Of a stretch of DNA of 58,610 nt, positions 1-8,880 are shown piece by piece. The translations under genes were made by a program, and so were the position numbers. The notes beneath the pieces are model-generated. The model ran no database searches. It had not been told where the DNA came from and saw only the letters and a list, made by a program, of their open reading frames with translations. The stretch is from CAZGKW01 sp964526295 (lineage in GTDB: Bacteria > Planctomycetota > Phycisphaerae > FEN-1346). How positions within the stretch are numbered: position 1 is the stretch's first letter; the number at the start of each line of letters is the position of its first letter. The DNA lies in NCBI GenBank assembly GCA_964526295.1, contig CAZGKW010000027.1, forward strand, positions 1-58,610, written 5' to 3'.

Positions 1-165
1 AGCGTGTGGCGGCGATGCAACCCGCCTGGCGGCGCTTGGCCGCCGCCTCGGACGGCATTCCGAACGGATGGCCCCGCGTCGCTGGCGGGCCGTGGGTTGA
101 CACGCGCGCGGAGGGTTGCCGCCGCGCCGGGCCGGCGCCGGACGGGGCCAGAAAAAACCGTATTA
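1..165. other. Left edge, no recognised gene
   Basis: GC-rich stretch before the hamA leader. A short open frame (6-197, plus) is rich in Arg, Ala and Pro, has no recognisable motif and looks like non-coding GC-rich sequence. I see no RNA gene. Between 200 and 409 there is also no gene; that part is the probable leader of hamA. Confidence 0.4.
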
Positions 166-199
166 TGTCACCGGATTTAAGGCGGTGTCACCGGTGACA
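166..199. promoter_or_regulatory. Paired TGTCACCGG boxes with a perfect 14-bp palindrome
   Basis: TGTCACCGG occurs at 166-174 and again at 186-194, exactly 20 bp (about two helical turns) apart on the same face. The second copy is the left half of a perfect palindrome, TGTCACCGGTGACA (186-199). It sits in an AT-richer patch about 210 bp upstream of hamA. The geometry suits a dimeric regulator or a recombinase site; which one is inference. Confidence 0.45.
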
Positions 200-409
200 A
201 AGTTATTTGCACGGCCATACGCATGTTCTAGCCACGGGAAACCTGTTGCCTCCATGGCTCTGGTGGTCGATAATGCCGCCTGGCTGGGTACGCTCTTCTT
301 CTGATCTTGGGCGCAGCGCTGCTGGACGTAGCGATTGGAGGCCGGAAATGCGTGCTAGCATCTGGTGAGTGCGGGGGGCTCGTTCTCGCAGTGCTTATGG
401 GAGACGCGG

Positions 410-1297
410 ATGTCTAAGTTGGCCACCGAGATCAGTGAAGATCCCTTCGGGGGCTCCCTTGAGTTGTTGGACTTCACCGCCCAGTACAGGGGCGATCCGG
501 TCCAGGTGCGCCTAGTCTACATCCCGCACAGGAATGGCGGGATCGATACGGCTACCTTCCTGTCATTCATCAAGGACCACATCTTCAGGAAGTTCGTCAT
601 CTCCTGCTCCGAGGTGCGCAAGGCATACCTACGAAAGGGCAAAGAGGAAGCTGACGACGCTCTCTTCAAGAAGGCGCTACGGAAGTTCAGTCGGAGTACC
701 ACAAAGGGCAAGCTTGGGGAACTGCTGCTGTATATGTTCATCGAGTTACTGCTCAAAGCCCCGAAAATCATATCCAAGATCAGCACGCTGGATGACCGCA
801 ACACTCACGTCAAAGGAGCGGATGCGGTTCACGCCCAGTACGTCGATGGGGGCCTGCTGCTCTATCTGGGCGAGTCGAAGTTGCATCAGAGCTACTCCAA
901 TGCTTGCTGTGACGCAGTGGCCTCTCTCAAGGATACGGTGAAAGATTATCAGGGCGAATTTGACCTGATAGAGACGAGCCTGGATTTCCCGAACATGACG
1001 GAGCCGTTCGCACAGGAGATCCTGCGGATTCTGGACCCGTACAACAACACCGACCTTCCTGCCCTAATGCGTCACCCATGCTTCATTGGCTTTGATAGCG
1101 CCATTTGCAGGGACGTCCAGTCGGCTGATGACTATGAAGCGAACTATCGTCAGGCTGCTCAAGCACGCATTGACACTTTCTATGGGCACGCGTCCCAGGG
1201 GCTCGATATTGACCGACTGCACCTGTTTCTCCTGCCCTTCGAGTCAATCGAAGCGTTTGCCCAAGAGTTTATTGACCATCTTGGGGTAGAAGACTGA
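410..1297 (+). CDS. hamA: Hachiman anti-phage protein HamA (DUF1837 nuclease)
   Basis: 295-residue protein resembling HamA, the DUF1837 effector of the Hachiman defence system. The conserved core is visible: a GKLGELLLY helix, then KGADAVH, then LYLGESKLH. Glu104, Asp138 and Glu155-Ser-Lys157 are spaced like a PD-(D/E)XK nuclease core. In studied systems HamA is a DNase held in check by the HamB helicase and released by DNA damage or phage replication intermediates. The ATG at 410 was chosen over a GTG at 365 because GGGAG (399-403) lies six bases before it. Its TGA overlaps the ATG of hamB (TGATG), implying translational coupling. Base composition is lower in GC than the chromosomal genes to the right, suggesting transfer. 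Confidence 0.88.
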   Translation: MSKLATEISEDPFGGSLELLDFTAQYRGDPVQVRLVYIPHRNGGIDTATFLSFIKDHIFRKFVISCSEVRKAYLRKGKEEADDALFKKALRKFSRSTTKGKLGELLLYMFIELLLKAPKIISKISTLDDRNTHVKGADAVHAQYVDGGLLLYLGESKLHQSYSNACCDAVASLKDTVKDYQGEFDLIETSLDFPNMTEPFAQEILRILDPYNNTDLPALMRHPCFIGFDSAICRDVQSADDYEANYRQAAQARIDTFYGHASQGLDIDRLHLFLLPFESIEAFAQEFIDHLGVED

Positions 1298-3783
1298 TGC
1301 CGAACCTCTACGACACCCTGGCCCAGGGCATCCTTGAGCGGCCCGAGTTCCTGGCGGACTACCAATCGCTATTCACTAGCTACGTGCATACGACGATAGA
1401 TGATGCGCACGAGGAGATTCCCAGCGACGCTGCAACTCGGCTCGCTAGGACAGCGCAGATTCTGATCGCTTCGGGCGTTCCTAAGAACATTGACGTCGGG
1501 GTTCGCATAATCGACATGTTCCTCGAACTTGATCCGCCATACCTTGAGGACATGTTGATTGTCGCGGAGGAAGTGTTCGGCCGCCTCGGCGATTTTCCGA
1601 ACATTGCCCTGATCGATCAGCGTTGGACAGAAAGGCGAAGGCTTGACAGATCGCTTCCAGCCGAGTTGGCCTCTCAGATGCACCGGGACATGAACTCGCT
1701 CGAAGTCTTGGCGGTCGAAGGCACGCACTTCCAGGTGGACCTTTGGGGTAGCCTTGAGGACGGCGGGGATGTTGTTGCGGTTGCCCCCACTTCCACGGGC
1801 AAATCCTACATCATCATGGAACACCTGATCCACCGTATGGCCCGTGACAAGGAACAGGTGACCTTTGCTGCCTATGTAGTACCCTCCCGGGCTTTGATAC
1901 ATGAGGTGTCCAAGAAGATACAGCGGGCACTTACTCGCGAGGGAGTTGATTGGATCGAGGTCGCCACAATAGGGCAACGGGACCGAACATACGACGACAC
2001 TACGATCTTCGTCCTAACACAGGAACGACTCCTGATGCTCCTGCACTTCCAGCAGCTCATGACGTTCACCTACATCGTCGTTGACGAGGCGCAGAACATC
2101 GCGAATGACAGCCGAGGCGTATTGCTTCATATTGCCCTGGCGCGCGTGATGGAGCGGGGGCGCGTTCAGTTGGTGTTCTCGACCCCATCTGAGGACTACA
2201 AGGGGGCCTTCGCCTCTCTCTTGGCACCCGGTGGTGCGATCCTATCGACGGCACACTCACCCGTGGGGAAGAACATCATCGAGGTTGGGTGCGTTGGCCG
2301 CCACATCGTCCTGAAGTCCACATATCCCCCCGCTGAAGTGCGGGTGCCCAAGAGGTTCACAGGCACTGGCATCCCCGACATGATTCACCGCCTTGGTGCT
2401 CAGAGCGGGAACATCGTCTACGCCAATACGACACCGAAGTGCGAGCGGTTGGCTGGGGCTTTGGCATCACTAATGGCTGAGCCGAGGGAAGCTCTCGTGG
2501 ACGCCGCTGATTATGTGCGCGCGACTGTTCATGAGAACTCGGCCCTAGCGTCTTGCATTGAGCAGGGCGTTGCATATCACTATGGCCCCCTTCCACGACA
2601 TGTCCGCATCATGGTCGAGGGCGAGGTGGAGGCAGGAACGGTCGCCTATCTTGTGTGCACTAGCACGCTAGCGGAAGGAGTCAACCTGCCCGGGAAAAAC
2701 CTCTTCATCCACGATCCCAAGATTGCGGCGAGACGAAGGGAGTCCGACCGGCCCATGCCCCGGGTGCAGTACAAGAATATCGTGGGGCGGGCAGGACGAC
2801 TCATGACGCACTTCTCTGGAAATGTGTTTCTCCTCAACTTTGATTCCTGGACATTCCCCGAATGTGTTGAAGACACGGTCGAGCCCCAGCTGCCTACCTA
2901 TATCCGGATCTTGCGCGAGCATCTTGAGGCTGTGCTGGGCGAGTTCAGTGGGGTTGATGCTGGAGGCGATCTAGATCGGCAGGCGCTGAGCGCAACTGTG
3001 AACAAACTCATCCAGGATGAACAACGGGGCGTGCTGGTTTCGTCGCTCCAAGAACATCTTTCTGATGCAACTATCCGGGAGATCAGTGTGGCAGTGGATG
3101 CGTTGCTTGGCAGTGTCGAGTTGCCAGCAGCTATCCTTGAGCTAAACCCAGGTATTGGGGTGCGACATCAGAATGCCCTCTGTGCAGCGATGCTGGAGCA
3201 CGACGACTTGACCGAGCTCTGGCCCGTTCACCCTCAGACACCCGAGTTCCCAGCCTACCTGGAGAAGCTCATAACGCTTACCTATGAGTGCGGCGTTCTC
3301 CAGCTCCCGGGGCTCGAGAATGACCGGTTTGCCCGGAAGGTCGTCAATGTTGCCGTTCAGTGGGCCAGAGGGCGTCTGCTCAAGGAGATTATCGGCAATG
3401 CAATTCGCTACGGCCGACGTGGAGAAAGCGTTGATGCTGCCATTCGGAACACAGTGAAGCTCCTCAACAACGAGATCGTGTTTCGGCTTGCCGCCGCGAT
3501 TAAGTGCTTCACTCAGCTATATATGTATTGTACAGACCTCCAGGGCATCGATACGGACGGCGCGATAGAGATCTATCCCTACCTCGAGATCGGCGCAAGC
3601 GATCCCTTGAGCATTCGCCTGATATCCTCTGGACTTTCGAGAGAGACCGCGCTGCAGGTGCGGGACGGCATGCCCGATCTCTCGCCAGAAGACCAGCACA
3701 TCATACAGGCAGTCTTGGAACATGAAGCCTACAGGCAACTGCACCCGATGACTCGGCGGGAGATCGAGTCGCTACGTGGCTGA
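1297..3783 (+). CDS. hamB: Hachiman helicase HamB (superfamily 2)
   Basis: 828-residue superfamily 2 helicase, the partner of HamA. Walker A APTSTGKS is at residues 163-170, the Walker B box is DEAQ (263-266) and motif VI is QYKNIVGRAGR (491-501), so the ATPase looks intact. About 160 residues precede the motor, and roughly 320 mostly helical residues follow it. In the family HamB surveys DNA and restrains the HamA nuclease. The start overlaps the hamA stop. The 3' end overlaps a convergent gene by 12 bp (3772-3783). GC is low relative to the rest of the window, as in hamA. Confidence 0.88.
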   Translation: MPNLYDTLAQGILERPEFLADYQSLFTSYVHTTIDDAHEEIPSDAATRLARTAQILIASGVPKNIDVGVRIIDMFLELDPPYLEDMLIVAEEVFGRLGDFPNIALIDQRWTERRRLDRSLPAELASQMHRDMNSLEVLAVEGTHFQVDLWGSLEDGGDVVAVAPTSTGKSYIIMEHLIHRMARDKEQVTFAAYVVPSRALIHEVSKKIQRALTREGVDWIEVATIGQRDRTYDDTTIFVLTQERLLMLLHFQQLMTFTYIVVDEAQNIANDSRGVLLHIALARVMERGRVQLVFSTPSEDYKGAFASLLAPGGAILSTAHSPVGKNIIEVGCVGRHIVLKSTYPPAEVRVPKRFTGTGIPDMIHRLGAQSGNIVYANTTPKCERLAGALASLMAEPREALVDAADYVRATVHENSALASCIEQGVAYHYGPLPRHVRIMVEGEVEAGTVAYLVCTSTLAEGVNLPGKNLFIHDPKIAARRRESDRPMPRVQYKNIVGRAGRLMTHFSGNVFLLNFDSWTFPECVEDTVEPQLPTYIRILREHLEAVLGEFSGVDAGGDLDRQALSATVNKLIQDEQRGVLVSSLQEHLSDATIREISVAVDALLGSVELPAAILELNPGIGVRHQNALCAAMLEHDDLTELWPVHPQTPEFPAYLEKLITLTYECGVLQLPGLENDRFARKVVNVAVQWARGRLLKEIIGNAIRYGRRGESVDAAIRNTVKLLNNEIVFRLAAAIKCFTQLYMYCTDLQGIDTDGAIEIYPYLEIGASDPLSIRLISSGLSRETALQVRDGMPDLSPEDQHIIQAVLEHEAYRQLHPMTRREIESLRG

Positions 3784-4647
3784 GGTCGGCAAAGGCGTAT
3801 TCGCAAAAGCGTCCGAAAGTACTTGATCCGCATCCTGAGGACTGACACAACTCTGGCCTGGCTGCAGCGAAAGCGTTGTGCGGTATCTCACGAAAGCCCG
3901 CGTAAGATTGATCGGAAGGGTGCGTTCGTCCTCATCGTACATCCCACCTTCCAGCCGAAGCGTCTGGCAACTGTCGCTGGAGGCCAGATAGTTGATGGCC
4001 TCGGTCACGTCGTGCTTTGGTAGGCGATCTGGCCCACCGTCCAGCGTTACGCTGACAGTGCTGCTACCGAATGCGTCTCGCAGACTCAGCAAAGCCTCAA
4101 TAAGATCCGGCTTGTTTCCATCCTCTGGTATGCTAGTGGTGTCCAACTTAATTGCTATGCGCGAGTAATAATCCCAGCTCCGAATCTCGGAGATCTTGTT
4201 GTCGTCTGAAAGATAGTCAATACTGAAGCTTGCGGATCTGGGAAGAAGCCGTCGAAAGACCGAGTTACACATGGATCTCAAGTAGCCCGTGGACGAGTAG
4301 GTCGAGAAGGCGGCAACAAGCCCTCGATCTGGGTCGAGCTTGTAGAATGAAGGGTCGCCCAATATGCTGTTCGCGTCCTGCAGCGAGGTCATCGAGCCAT
4401 CCCGCTTGGCCCTGACCTGCCATGTGTTCCTCTCCTTGACGGCAGACCAGAACAACAGTGGGGGCTTCGGCTTTTTGTTCGAGGTGATGCACTTGAGGAC
4501 GTAGCGACTTCGCGCGAGAGTGACGACATCTGTTCCGTCGGTGGTCCGGAGGAGCGATCGGAAAGCTCCGCAGAATCGGCGCATGACTTCCGGCTCAGCT
4601 TCGACCGAGAAGAAGTGCACGGTCAGAGGTTTGCTGTCCAAGTTCAC
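3772..4647 (-). CDS. Unknown protein next to Hachiman, 291 aa
   Basis: I do not recognise this family with confidence. The protein is soluble, without signal peptide or membrane segment. It begins with a beta-like segment (LTVHFFSVEAEPE), has a basic middle (CITSNKKPKPP) and a charged C-terminal half that may be a mixed alpha/beta domain. It is convergent with hamB and overlaps it by 12 bp, and its base composition matches the hamAB pair rather than the chromosome. That suggests it arrived with the defence genes and could be an accessory or a second defence protein. DUF6731-like proteins are one family I would test it against. Gene reality is supported by length and composition. Confidence 0.65.
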   Translation of the reverse strand: MNLDSKPLTVHFFSVEAEPEVMRRFCGAFRSLLRTTDGTDVVTLARSRYVLKCITSNKKPKPPLLFWSAVKERNTWQVRAKRDGSMTSLQDANSILGDPSFYKLDPDRGLVAAFSTYSSTGYLRSMCNSVFRRLLPRSASFSIDYLSDDNKISEIRSWDYYSRIAIKLDTTSIPEDGNKPDLIEALLSLRDAFGSSTVSVTLDGGPDRLPKHDVTEAINYLASSDSCQTLRLEGGMYDEDERTLPINLTRAFVRYRTTLSLQPGQSCVSPQDADQVLSDAFANTPLPTSAT

Positions 4648-4929
4648 GATTGCTCTCCGGTTGCGCTAGACATACGGATGATTGGTGTCGCCGTTGGCGG
4701 CAAACGCCACGCCAAGCCGAGCGCAGACAATGGAATCATCTTCGCTTTGGCCGCTCAATTCAAGCATGAAGAGGGCCTTGCGGCCGAATCGGCGGTGTGC
4801 TGCTTCAACGTCGCCGACCTCGCAGGGCCCCCAATAAACCCCGGAATTGACTTGAGCCCTGCGCGCCGCCCGAGCCCTCATGCCCTTGCGGGTTAACGGG
4901 TTACGAGAGCGCGAGAGAGGAGGTGGATC
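4648..4929. other. Divergent intergenic region
   Basis: 282 bp between the start of the minus-strand unknown gene and the DUF2924 start. Both genes should have promoters here. Open frames exist on both strands but none has a ribosome site or a recognisable motif. GAGAGGAGG at 4914-4922 serves the DUF2924 gene. Confidence 0.4.
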
Positions 4930-5275
4930 GTGGCTTTGAACATCGCGAAAGAGGTCGCTCGGATGAAGCGGATGACCGTGCCGGAACTCCGGCGCCAGTA
5001 CGCCGAGGTCTTCGGCGAGGAGTGCCGCAGCCGCCACAAGCGGTTCCTCCTGAAGCGGATCGCCTGGCGGCTCCAGGCGAACGCCGAAGGGGACCTTCCG
5101 AAACGGGCGCGGCAGCGGGCCGCCGGCTCGCCAACGACGCGGACCTCCGCATCGAGCCGCCGCGGGCACCCGAAGCGCCGACCGATGTGGCAGCGCTGAC
5201 GGCCACGGGAACGCTGGCCGTGACGGGCGAGGACTGCCTGCCGCCGCCCGGCACGGTCCTTCGGCGGCCGTACAA
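4930..5275 (+). pseudogene. DUF2924 protein, frameshifted and truncated
   Basis: Starts at GTG 4930 with a strong GAGAGGAGG site. The first 60 or so residues match the DUF2924 pattern closely: MTVPELRRQYAEVFGEE, then SRHKRFLLKRIAWRLQANAEG. Near 5125 one base is missing (GCCGCCGGCTCGCC where GCC GCC GAG CTC GCC is expected). The family sequence then continues in the next frame as LANDADLRIEPP and, further on, LPPPGTVLRRPYKG. The normal C-terminus after that is absent. DUF2924 genes commonly sit beside site-specific recombinases in mobile DNA; none is seen in this window. The frame break could be real or a one-base sequencing error; the missing C-terminus is independent of it. Confidence 0.75.
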
Positions 5276-6704
5276 GGGCCGGACCGCGCTGGCCGAGGGC
5301 CTCCGCCTGCTCGGCGAGGCCAAGGCGGCCGAGCCCCTCATCGAGATCGGCATGACCCGCGGCGAGGAAGCGTGGGCGAAGTTCTCCTCGTTCGGCATCC
5401 TGGCGTTCGCCGGGGGCCTGCGCAGGCAGGGCGAAGCGGGAGGCGCCCTTCGGGCAGCCTTGGCCGACCACCTCGCACGTGACCGCCTCGGCGACTTCGG
5501 GGCCGTCCGCCGCATGGGCTTCCGCCACTGGCGCATGCTGGCCTACGACCTGCACAAGGACCTGACGCCCGAGCAGCGGCAGGACTGGGCGGCCCGTCTC
5601 GCCGACGCGGTGGCCTCCGACCCCCAGGCGATGGCCGCCGCGGGCCTCGGCAACATCGAGCACCTGCATCAGGCCATCCGGACGCTGGACGAGGTGGAGG
5701 CCCAGGTCTTCGCGGCGACCTGGATCCCCTCGAACGAGGCGGAACTCGCGGCCGCCCACGAGAAGAAGCCGCTGCCCGTCGGCCTGTGCGAACGCATCGC
5801 CCGCGCCAGAATGCGGATTCGGGACTATCCCAAAGCCCGGGCCTGGGCCATGCGGACCTACGAGTCCGTCCTGGGAAGCGCCGCGGCCCCGAAGACCCCC
5901 TCCATCCACGATTTGGGACGGCTCGCTCACCTGATGAACGACACGGGGCTCAGCCGGCGGGGCATAGCCTTCCCCGAGTATGCCACGGCCCTTGCGCAAG
6001 TCGCGCAAAGGGGAGGCCTGTATACGTCAGCGGACGGCCGCCTTTCCGACACGGGATGGCAACGGAGGAAGATCGGCTACATGCTGGTCACACCCGAGAC
6101 TCGGGACGTTCTTGGGGCGGAACTGATAGACGGTTCGGGAATGCCTCGCCTGGAGGTGGCGCAGATCCTCGGACGGGCCTACCGCATCACCCGCGAACTC
6201 AGGCGTTGGCAAGAATACGTGAACGGCGTGTTGAGCGCCTCTGAGCCGATGAACGCCGACCAGATGGCCGGGTGGCTGCTGGTCAAAGCTGACACCGAGG
6301 CCCTGGCCGGAGGCTTGGACCCAAGGAGGGCTGACGAACTGGTGCGGCAGGCGGTGACGGTCGCCGAGTCGCCACAGACCAAGGAGAAGGGACTGAGGCT
6401 GGTTCTGGCTCTTCACCGTGAGATGCGCGGGGGCCGCGACGTGGCGCAAGCCCTTGAGAGTCTCCGCGGCGCCTTCGGGGCCGGCGCCGAGATCCAGGCT
6501 ACCATTTCAGCTCTCCAGGAGGCCCTCAATGCCCAGATCGACGTCGAAATCGCACGAGATCTGGCCTGGCGCCGCCGGATTCTGCTCCGCTACTACCAGC
6601 GTGCCTTGACCGAAGCCCGGGCAGACAGCGACGAGCGAGCCGCGCGGCATTATGAGGCCAAGATCCAAGAGTTACAGGACGCGCTCTCACGCTCCGGACC
6701 TTGA
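5187..6704 (+). CDS. Helical-repeat protein fused behind DUF2924 remnant
   Basis: An open frame runs from 4923 to 6704. The part before about 5275 is the shifted DUF2924 remnant; the rest (about 475 residues) is a different protein. It is almost wholly alpha-helical, with repeated Ala/Leu/Arg-rich helices and segments such as LTPEQRQDWAARLADAV and YPKARAWAMRTYESVL, resembling a TPR-like solenoid. Its own N-terminus is not visible, so it is probably the C-terminal part of a larger gene joined here by deletion. The listed start (GTG 5187) is only the first plausible in-frame codon after the frameshift; ATG 5352 is another. No signal peptide or catalytic motif is visible. Confidence 0.5.
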   Translation: MAALTATGTLAVTGEDCLPPPGTVLRRPYKGRTALAEGLRLLGEAKAAEPLIEIGMTRGEEAWAKFSSFGILAFAGGLRRQGEAGGALRAALADHLARDRLGDFGAVRRMGFRHWRMLAYDLHKDLTPEQRQDWAARLADAVASDPQAMAAAGLGNIEHLHQAIRTLDEVEAQVFAATWIPSNEAELAAAHEKKPLPVGLCERIARARMRIRDYPKARAWAMRTYESVLGSAAAPKTPSIHDLGRLAHLMNDTGLSRRGIAFPEYATALAQVAQRGGLYTSADGRLSDTGWQRRKIGYMLVTPETRDVLGAELIDGSGMPRLEVAQILGRAYRITRELRRWQEYVNGVLSASEPMNADQMAGWLLVKADTEALAGGLDPRRADELVRQAVTVAESPQTKEKGLRLVLALHREMRGGRDVAQALESLRGAFGAGAEIQATISALQEALNAQIDVEIARDLAWRRRILLRYYQRALTEARADSDERAARHYEAKIQELQDALSRSGP

Positions 6705-6859
6705 GCACCATTGCCTGCCGGGGTGTGGCTGCGTGATGCCGCACCGACCTTAGACCACGCGCGCGGCGGGGGGAGCGGGGTGGCTCCAGAGGTAGAACAG
6801 ACGTACCGGGCCGGAAGGGCGGCGCGTATTCCGGGAACCCAGAAACAGGGGCTGGCTCC

Positions 6860-8674
6860 ATGACAACGCGATGGAACCGAACGACATGGCCGGTCGTGCT
6901 GGCTGTCTCTGCCTTTCTGTGCGGCGAGGCATCCGCAGGCTGCGGCGTGGAGCTGGCGATCGATGACGTGCCGGACCCTGAGGAGCTGAACCCCGGGGCG
7001 TACATCGCGTTCAACGACGATGACGACAACCGGAATAGTCATTGGGATTACACGGACGCGGAGGGTACGTCCGGCGAAGGGGACCTTGTGCAGCTGAAGG
7101 TCTGGAAGAGCCATGACTGTACGGAGGGGACGATTGTGCTGGCCATCGACAGTACCAAGGTTAGAATCTGGGACAACGACCAGAGGCAGGGCACTCCTCT
7201 GATCGACCCCACTGTATCCGATGATGCCGAAACCTGGAACGCCGCGGACTTTGACTATGATGAGGACGAGCCCCTGGTGCTCTGGGTCGAAGGGATCGAG
7301 CCCAGCGACTATGAGCGCGACACAGAGATCCAGGCGCGATGGGAGGACGACGAACACAACCCCGAAGAGGACTCCGTCAACGTGACCGTCGTCCAGGTGG
7401 ACCTGGACATGGCGGGCGTCGATGATGAGAAGGAGGAGAGCGAAGGCGGATTTATTGCCCTCAACGACGACGACGATGACGAGAACCAGCAGGAAGACGG
7501 GGGGCAGACCCCCGGCGTCGCCAACGAGGACAACCTGGTCCAGATCGCCCTCCACAAGGTCCTGCCGACGGATCGCACGGGCTCCTTGTATCTCGAAGGC
7601 GACGATGGACTGATGGTGTGGGAGAACAGCGACCGCACCTCGCCGGTGTACCTGCCGGCGTGCTATAACACCCCCGGGGACCTTCCGGCGACGCTCTATG
7701 TCGAAGGCATCGCTGGGAGCAGCAGCGTGAGAGACATGGAACTCAATCTATCCTACAATGTGGGCGGCAAAACGTTTGAGGACACGGTCCAGATCACGGT
7801 CGTGGACGTCCAATCGGTCGCCGTGGACGAGGCGGCCGATTCCGACACCCACAAGATCGCCAGCGTGATCGCGACGGGCAAGCCCAAGGAGCACTTCGTG
7901 ACGGTCAAGGGGCTGGCGGGGGACATCACTCTTATTGCCAGCATCAGCCCCGACACCCCCGAGACGCAAGGCAAGATAGGTTGGACGGACATGACTCAGG
8001 ACGCGACCAATAAGCTTAAGGCTACCAAGGTGCGCGCAACCGCCGACAAGTTCCCAGCCACCGTGAACGTGGGCGGCAAGACGGCTCATCAGTTGGTCAA
8101 TTGGGTGGTTTGGGCAGAGCCGGGACCGCGACTGACCGCTCCGCCGATGGGCGAGGATGTCCTGGGCGATAGCACTCGCCTCGTCGCCCATGGATATTCC
8201 TATGCCTTCGAGATACCGCCTGAGGGAATTATAGAGACCTTGCCGACGGACGTTCCTAATCTTACAGGAGCGAGTGATCCTCCCGGTGCTCCCGACGTTC
8301 CAACTGGCGATACCCGCGTTTACAACAAGGGCGTGGACTTAAGCAAGGGCGGCGACCACAAATGGGACGGCTCGCGACAACTGAGGAACAAAGTGGTGAA
8401 CCGCAATGGCGTAGATCTCTCTACCTTGGGCGAGGTCGGTACGAGCCATGCCAACTGGCCCAGCGCAATTGCTGCACAGGAAGTGTGCGGCAACGACGAC
8501 CTCGGACCGGCATGGGACGACAATGATCCTTACACTGAGCCGAACGTGCGATTTGTCACGGGGTTCGATTGCCCGGAACTGGAGCTTCTGCACAGCATTG
8601 GGGAGCTGGGCAACACGGTTGAGTTTCGGTGCCACTTCAGGAACTTTGCCAGGCTCCAGTTGGACGGCAAATAG
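6860..8674 (+). CDS. Secreted acidic Ig-like protein B1, cut by a nonsense codon
   Basis: 604-residue protein with a signal peptide (hydrophobic core VVLAVSAFLC, cleavage near EASAG). Two related acidic modules follow. Each begins with a patch of four or five aspartates (AYIAFNDDDD and GFIALNDDDDDEN), then a GEGDLVQL/NEDNLVQI strand and a LWVEGI/LYVEGI strand, suggesting calcium-binding Ig-like domains. A KWDGSRQLR segment follows, then a C-terminal region ending at TAG 8672-8674. Translation beyond the stop continues the family sequence for 60 codons. The paralogous fragment at 12485-12812 has TGG at the same place, so the stop is a Trp nonsense mutation. Role unknown; probably an extracellular or surface protein. 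First member of the mosaic array. Confidence 0.8.
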   Translation: MTTRWNRTTWPVVLAVSAFLCGEASAGCGVELAIDDVPDPEELNPGAYIAFNDDDDNRNSHWDYTDAEGTSGEGDLVQLKVWKSHDCTEGTIVLAIDSTKVRIWDNDQRQGTPLIDPTVSDDAETWNAADFDYDEDEPLVLWVEGIEPSDYERDTEIQARWEDDEHNPEEDSVNVTVVQVDLDMAGVDDEKEESEGGFIALNDDDDDENQQEDGGQTPGVANEDNLVQIALHKVLPTDRTGSLYLEGDDGLMVWENSDRTSPVYLPACYNTPGDLPATLYVEGIAGSSSVRDMELNLSYNVGGKTFEDTVQITVVDVQSVAVDEAADSDTHKIASVIATGKPKEHFVTVKGLAGDITLIASISPDTPETQGKIGWTDMTQDATNKLKATKVRATADKFPATVNVGGKTAHQLVNWVVWAEPGPRLTAPPMGEDVLGDSTRLVAHGYSYAFEIPPEGIIETLPTDVPNLTGASDPPGAPDVPTGDTRVYNKGVDLSKGGDHKWDGSRQLRNKVVNRNGVDLSTLGEVGTSHANWPSAIAAQEVCGNDDLGPAWDDNDPYTEPNVRFVTGFDCPELELLHSIGELGNTVEFRCHFRNFARLQLDGK

Positions 8675-8857
8675 TACCGAATATCAGATTTCCAGTTGTG
8701 GCGAGTGCACTTCGTGTGGGAGAAGAAAAATACAGATGAGAATGTTGTGCAACGTGATTTGAACGGCGACCAGGACATGAATGATACAGTGCCCACCTGG
8801 CGCGCAATATGGGGAGAAGACGGCAGCCTCAAGGACTGGACGCATGAGGGCTGGTAG
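8675..8857 (+). pseudogene. Detached C-terminal end of B1
   Basis: In-frame continuation of the 6860-8674 gene after its TAG. It reads YRISDFQLWRVHFVWEKK and ends in THEGW before TAG 8855-8857. It aligns by eye with YRISDPQAWRIHFKFKKE ... DHSGW at 12513-12812. The pattern of conservation shows that this was coding until recently. Confidence 0.75.
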
Positions 8858-8880
8858 AAAAGTGAGGAGGAGCGTGTATT

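Noticed and set aside
4615..4896. 93-residue plus-strand frame between the unknown gene and DUF2924
   Set aside because: No ribosome site or motif, and it overlaps the start of the well-supported minus-strand gene. The opposite-strand frame (to 4666) also lacks support.
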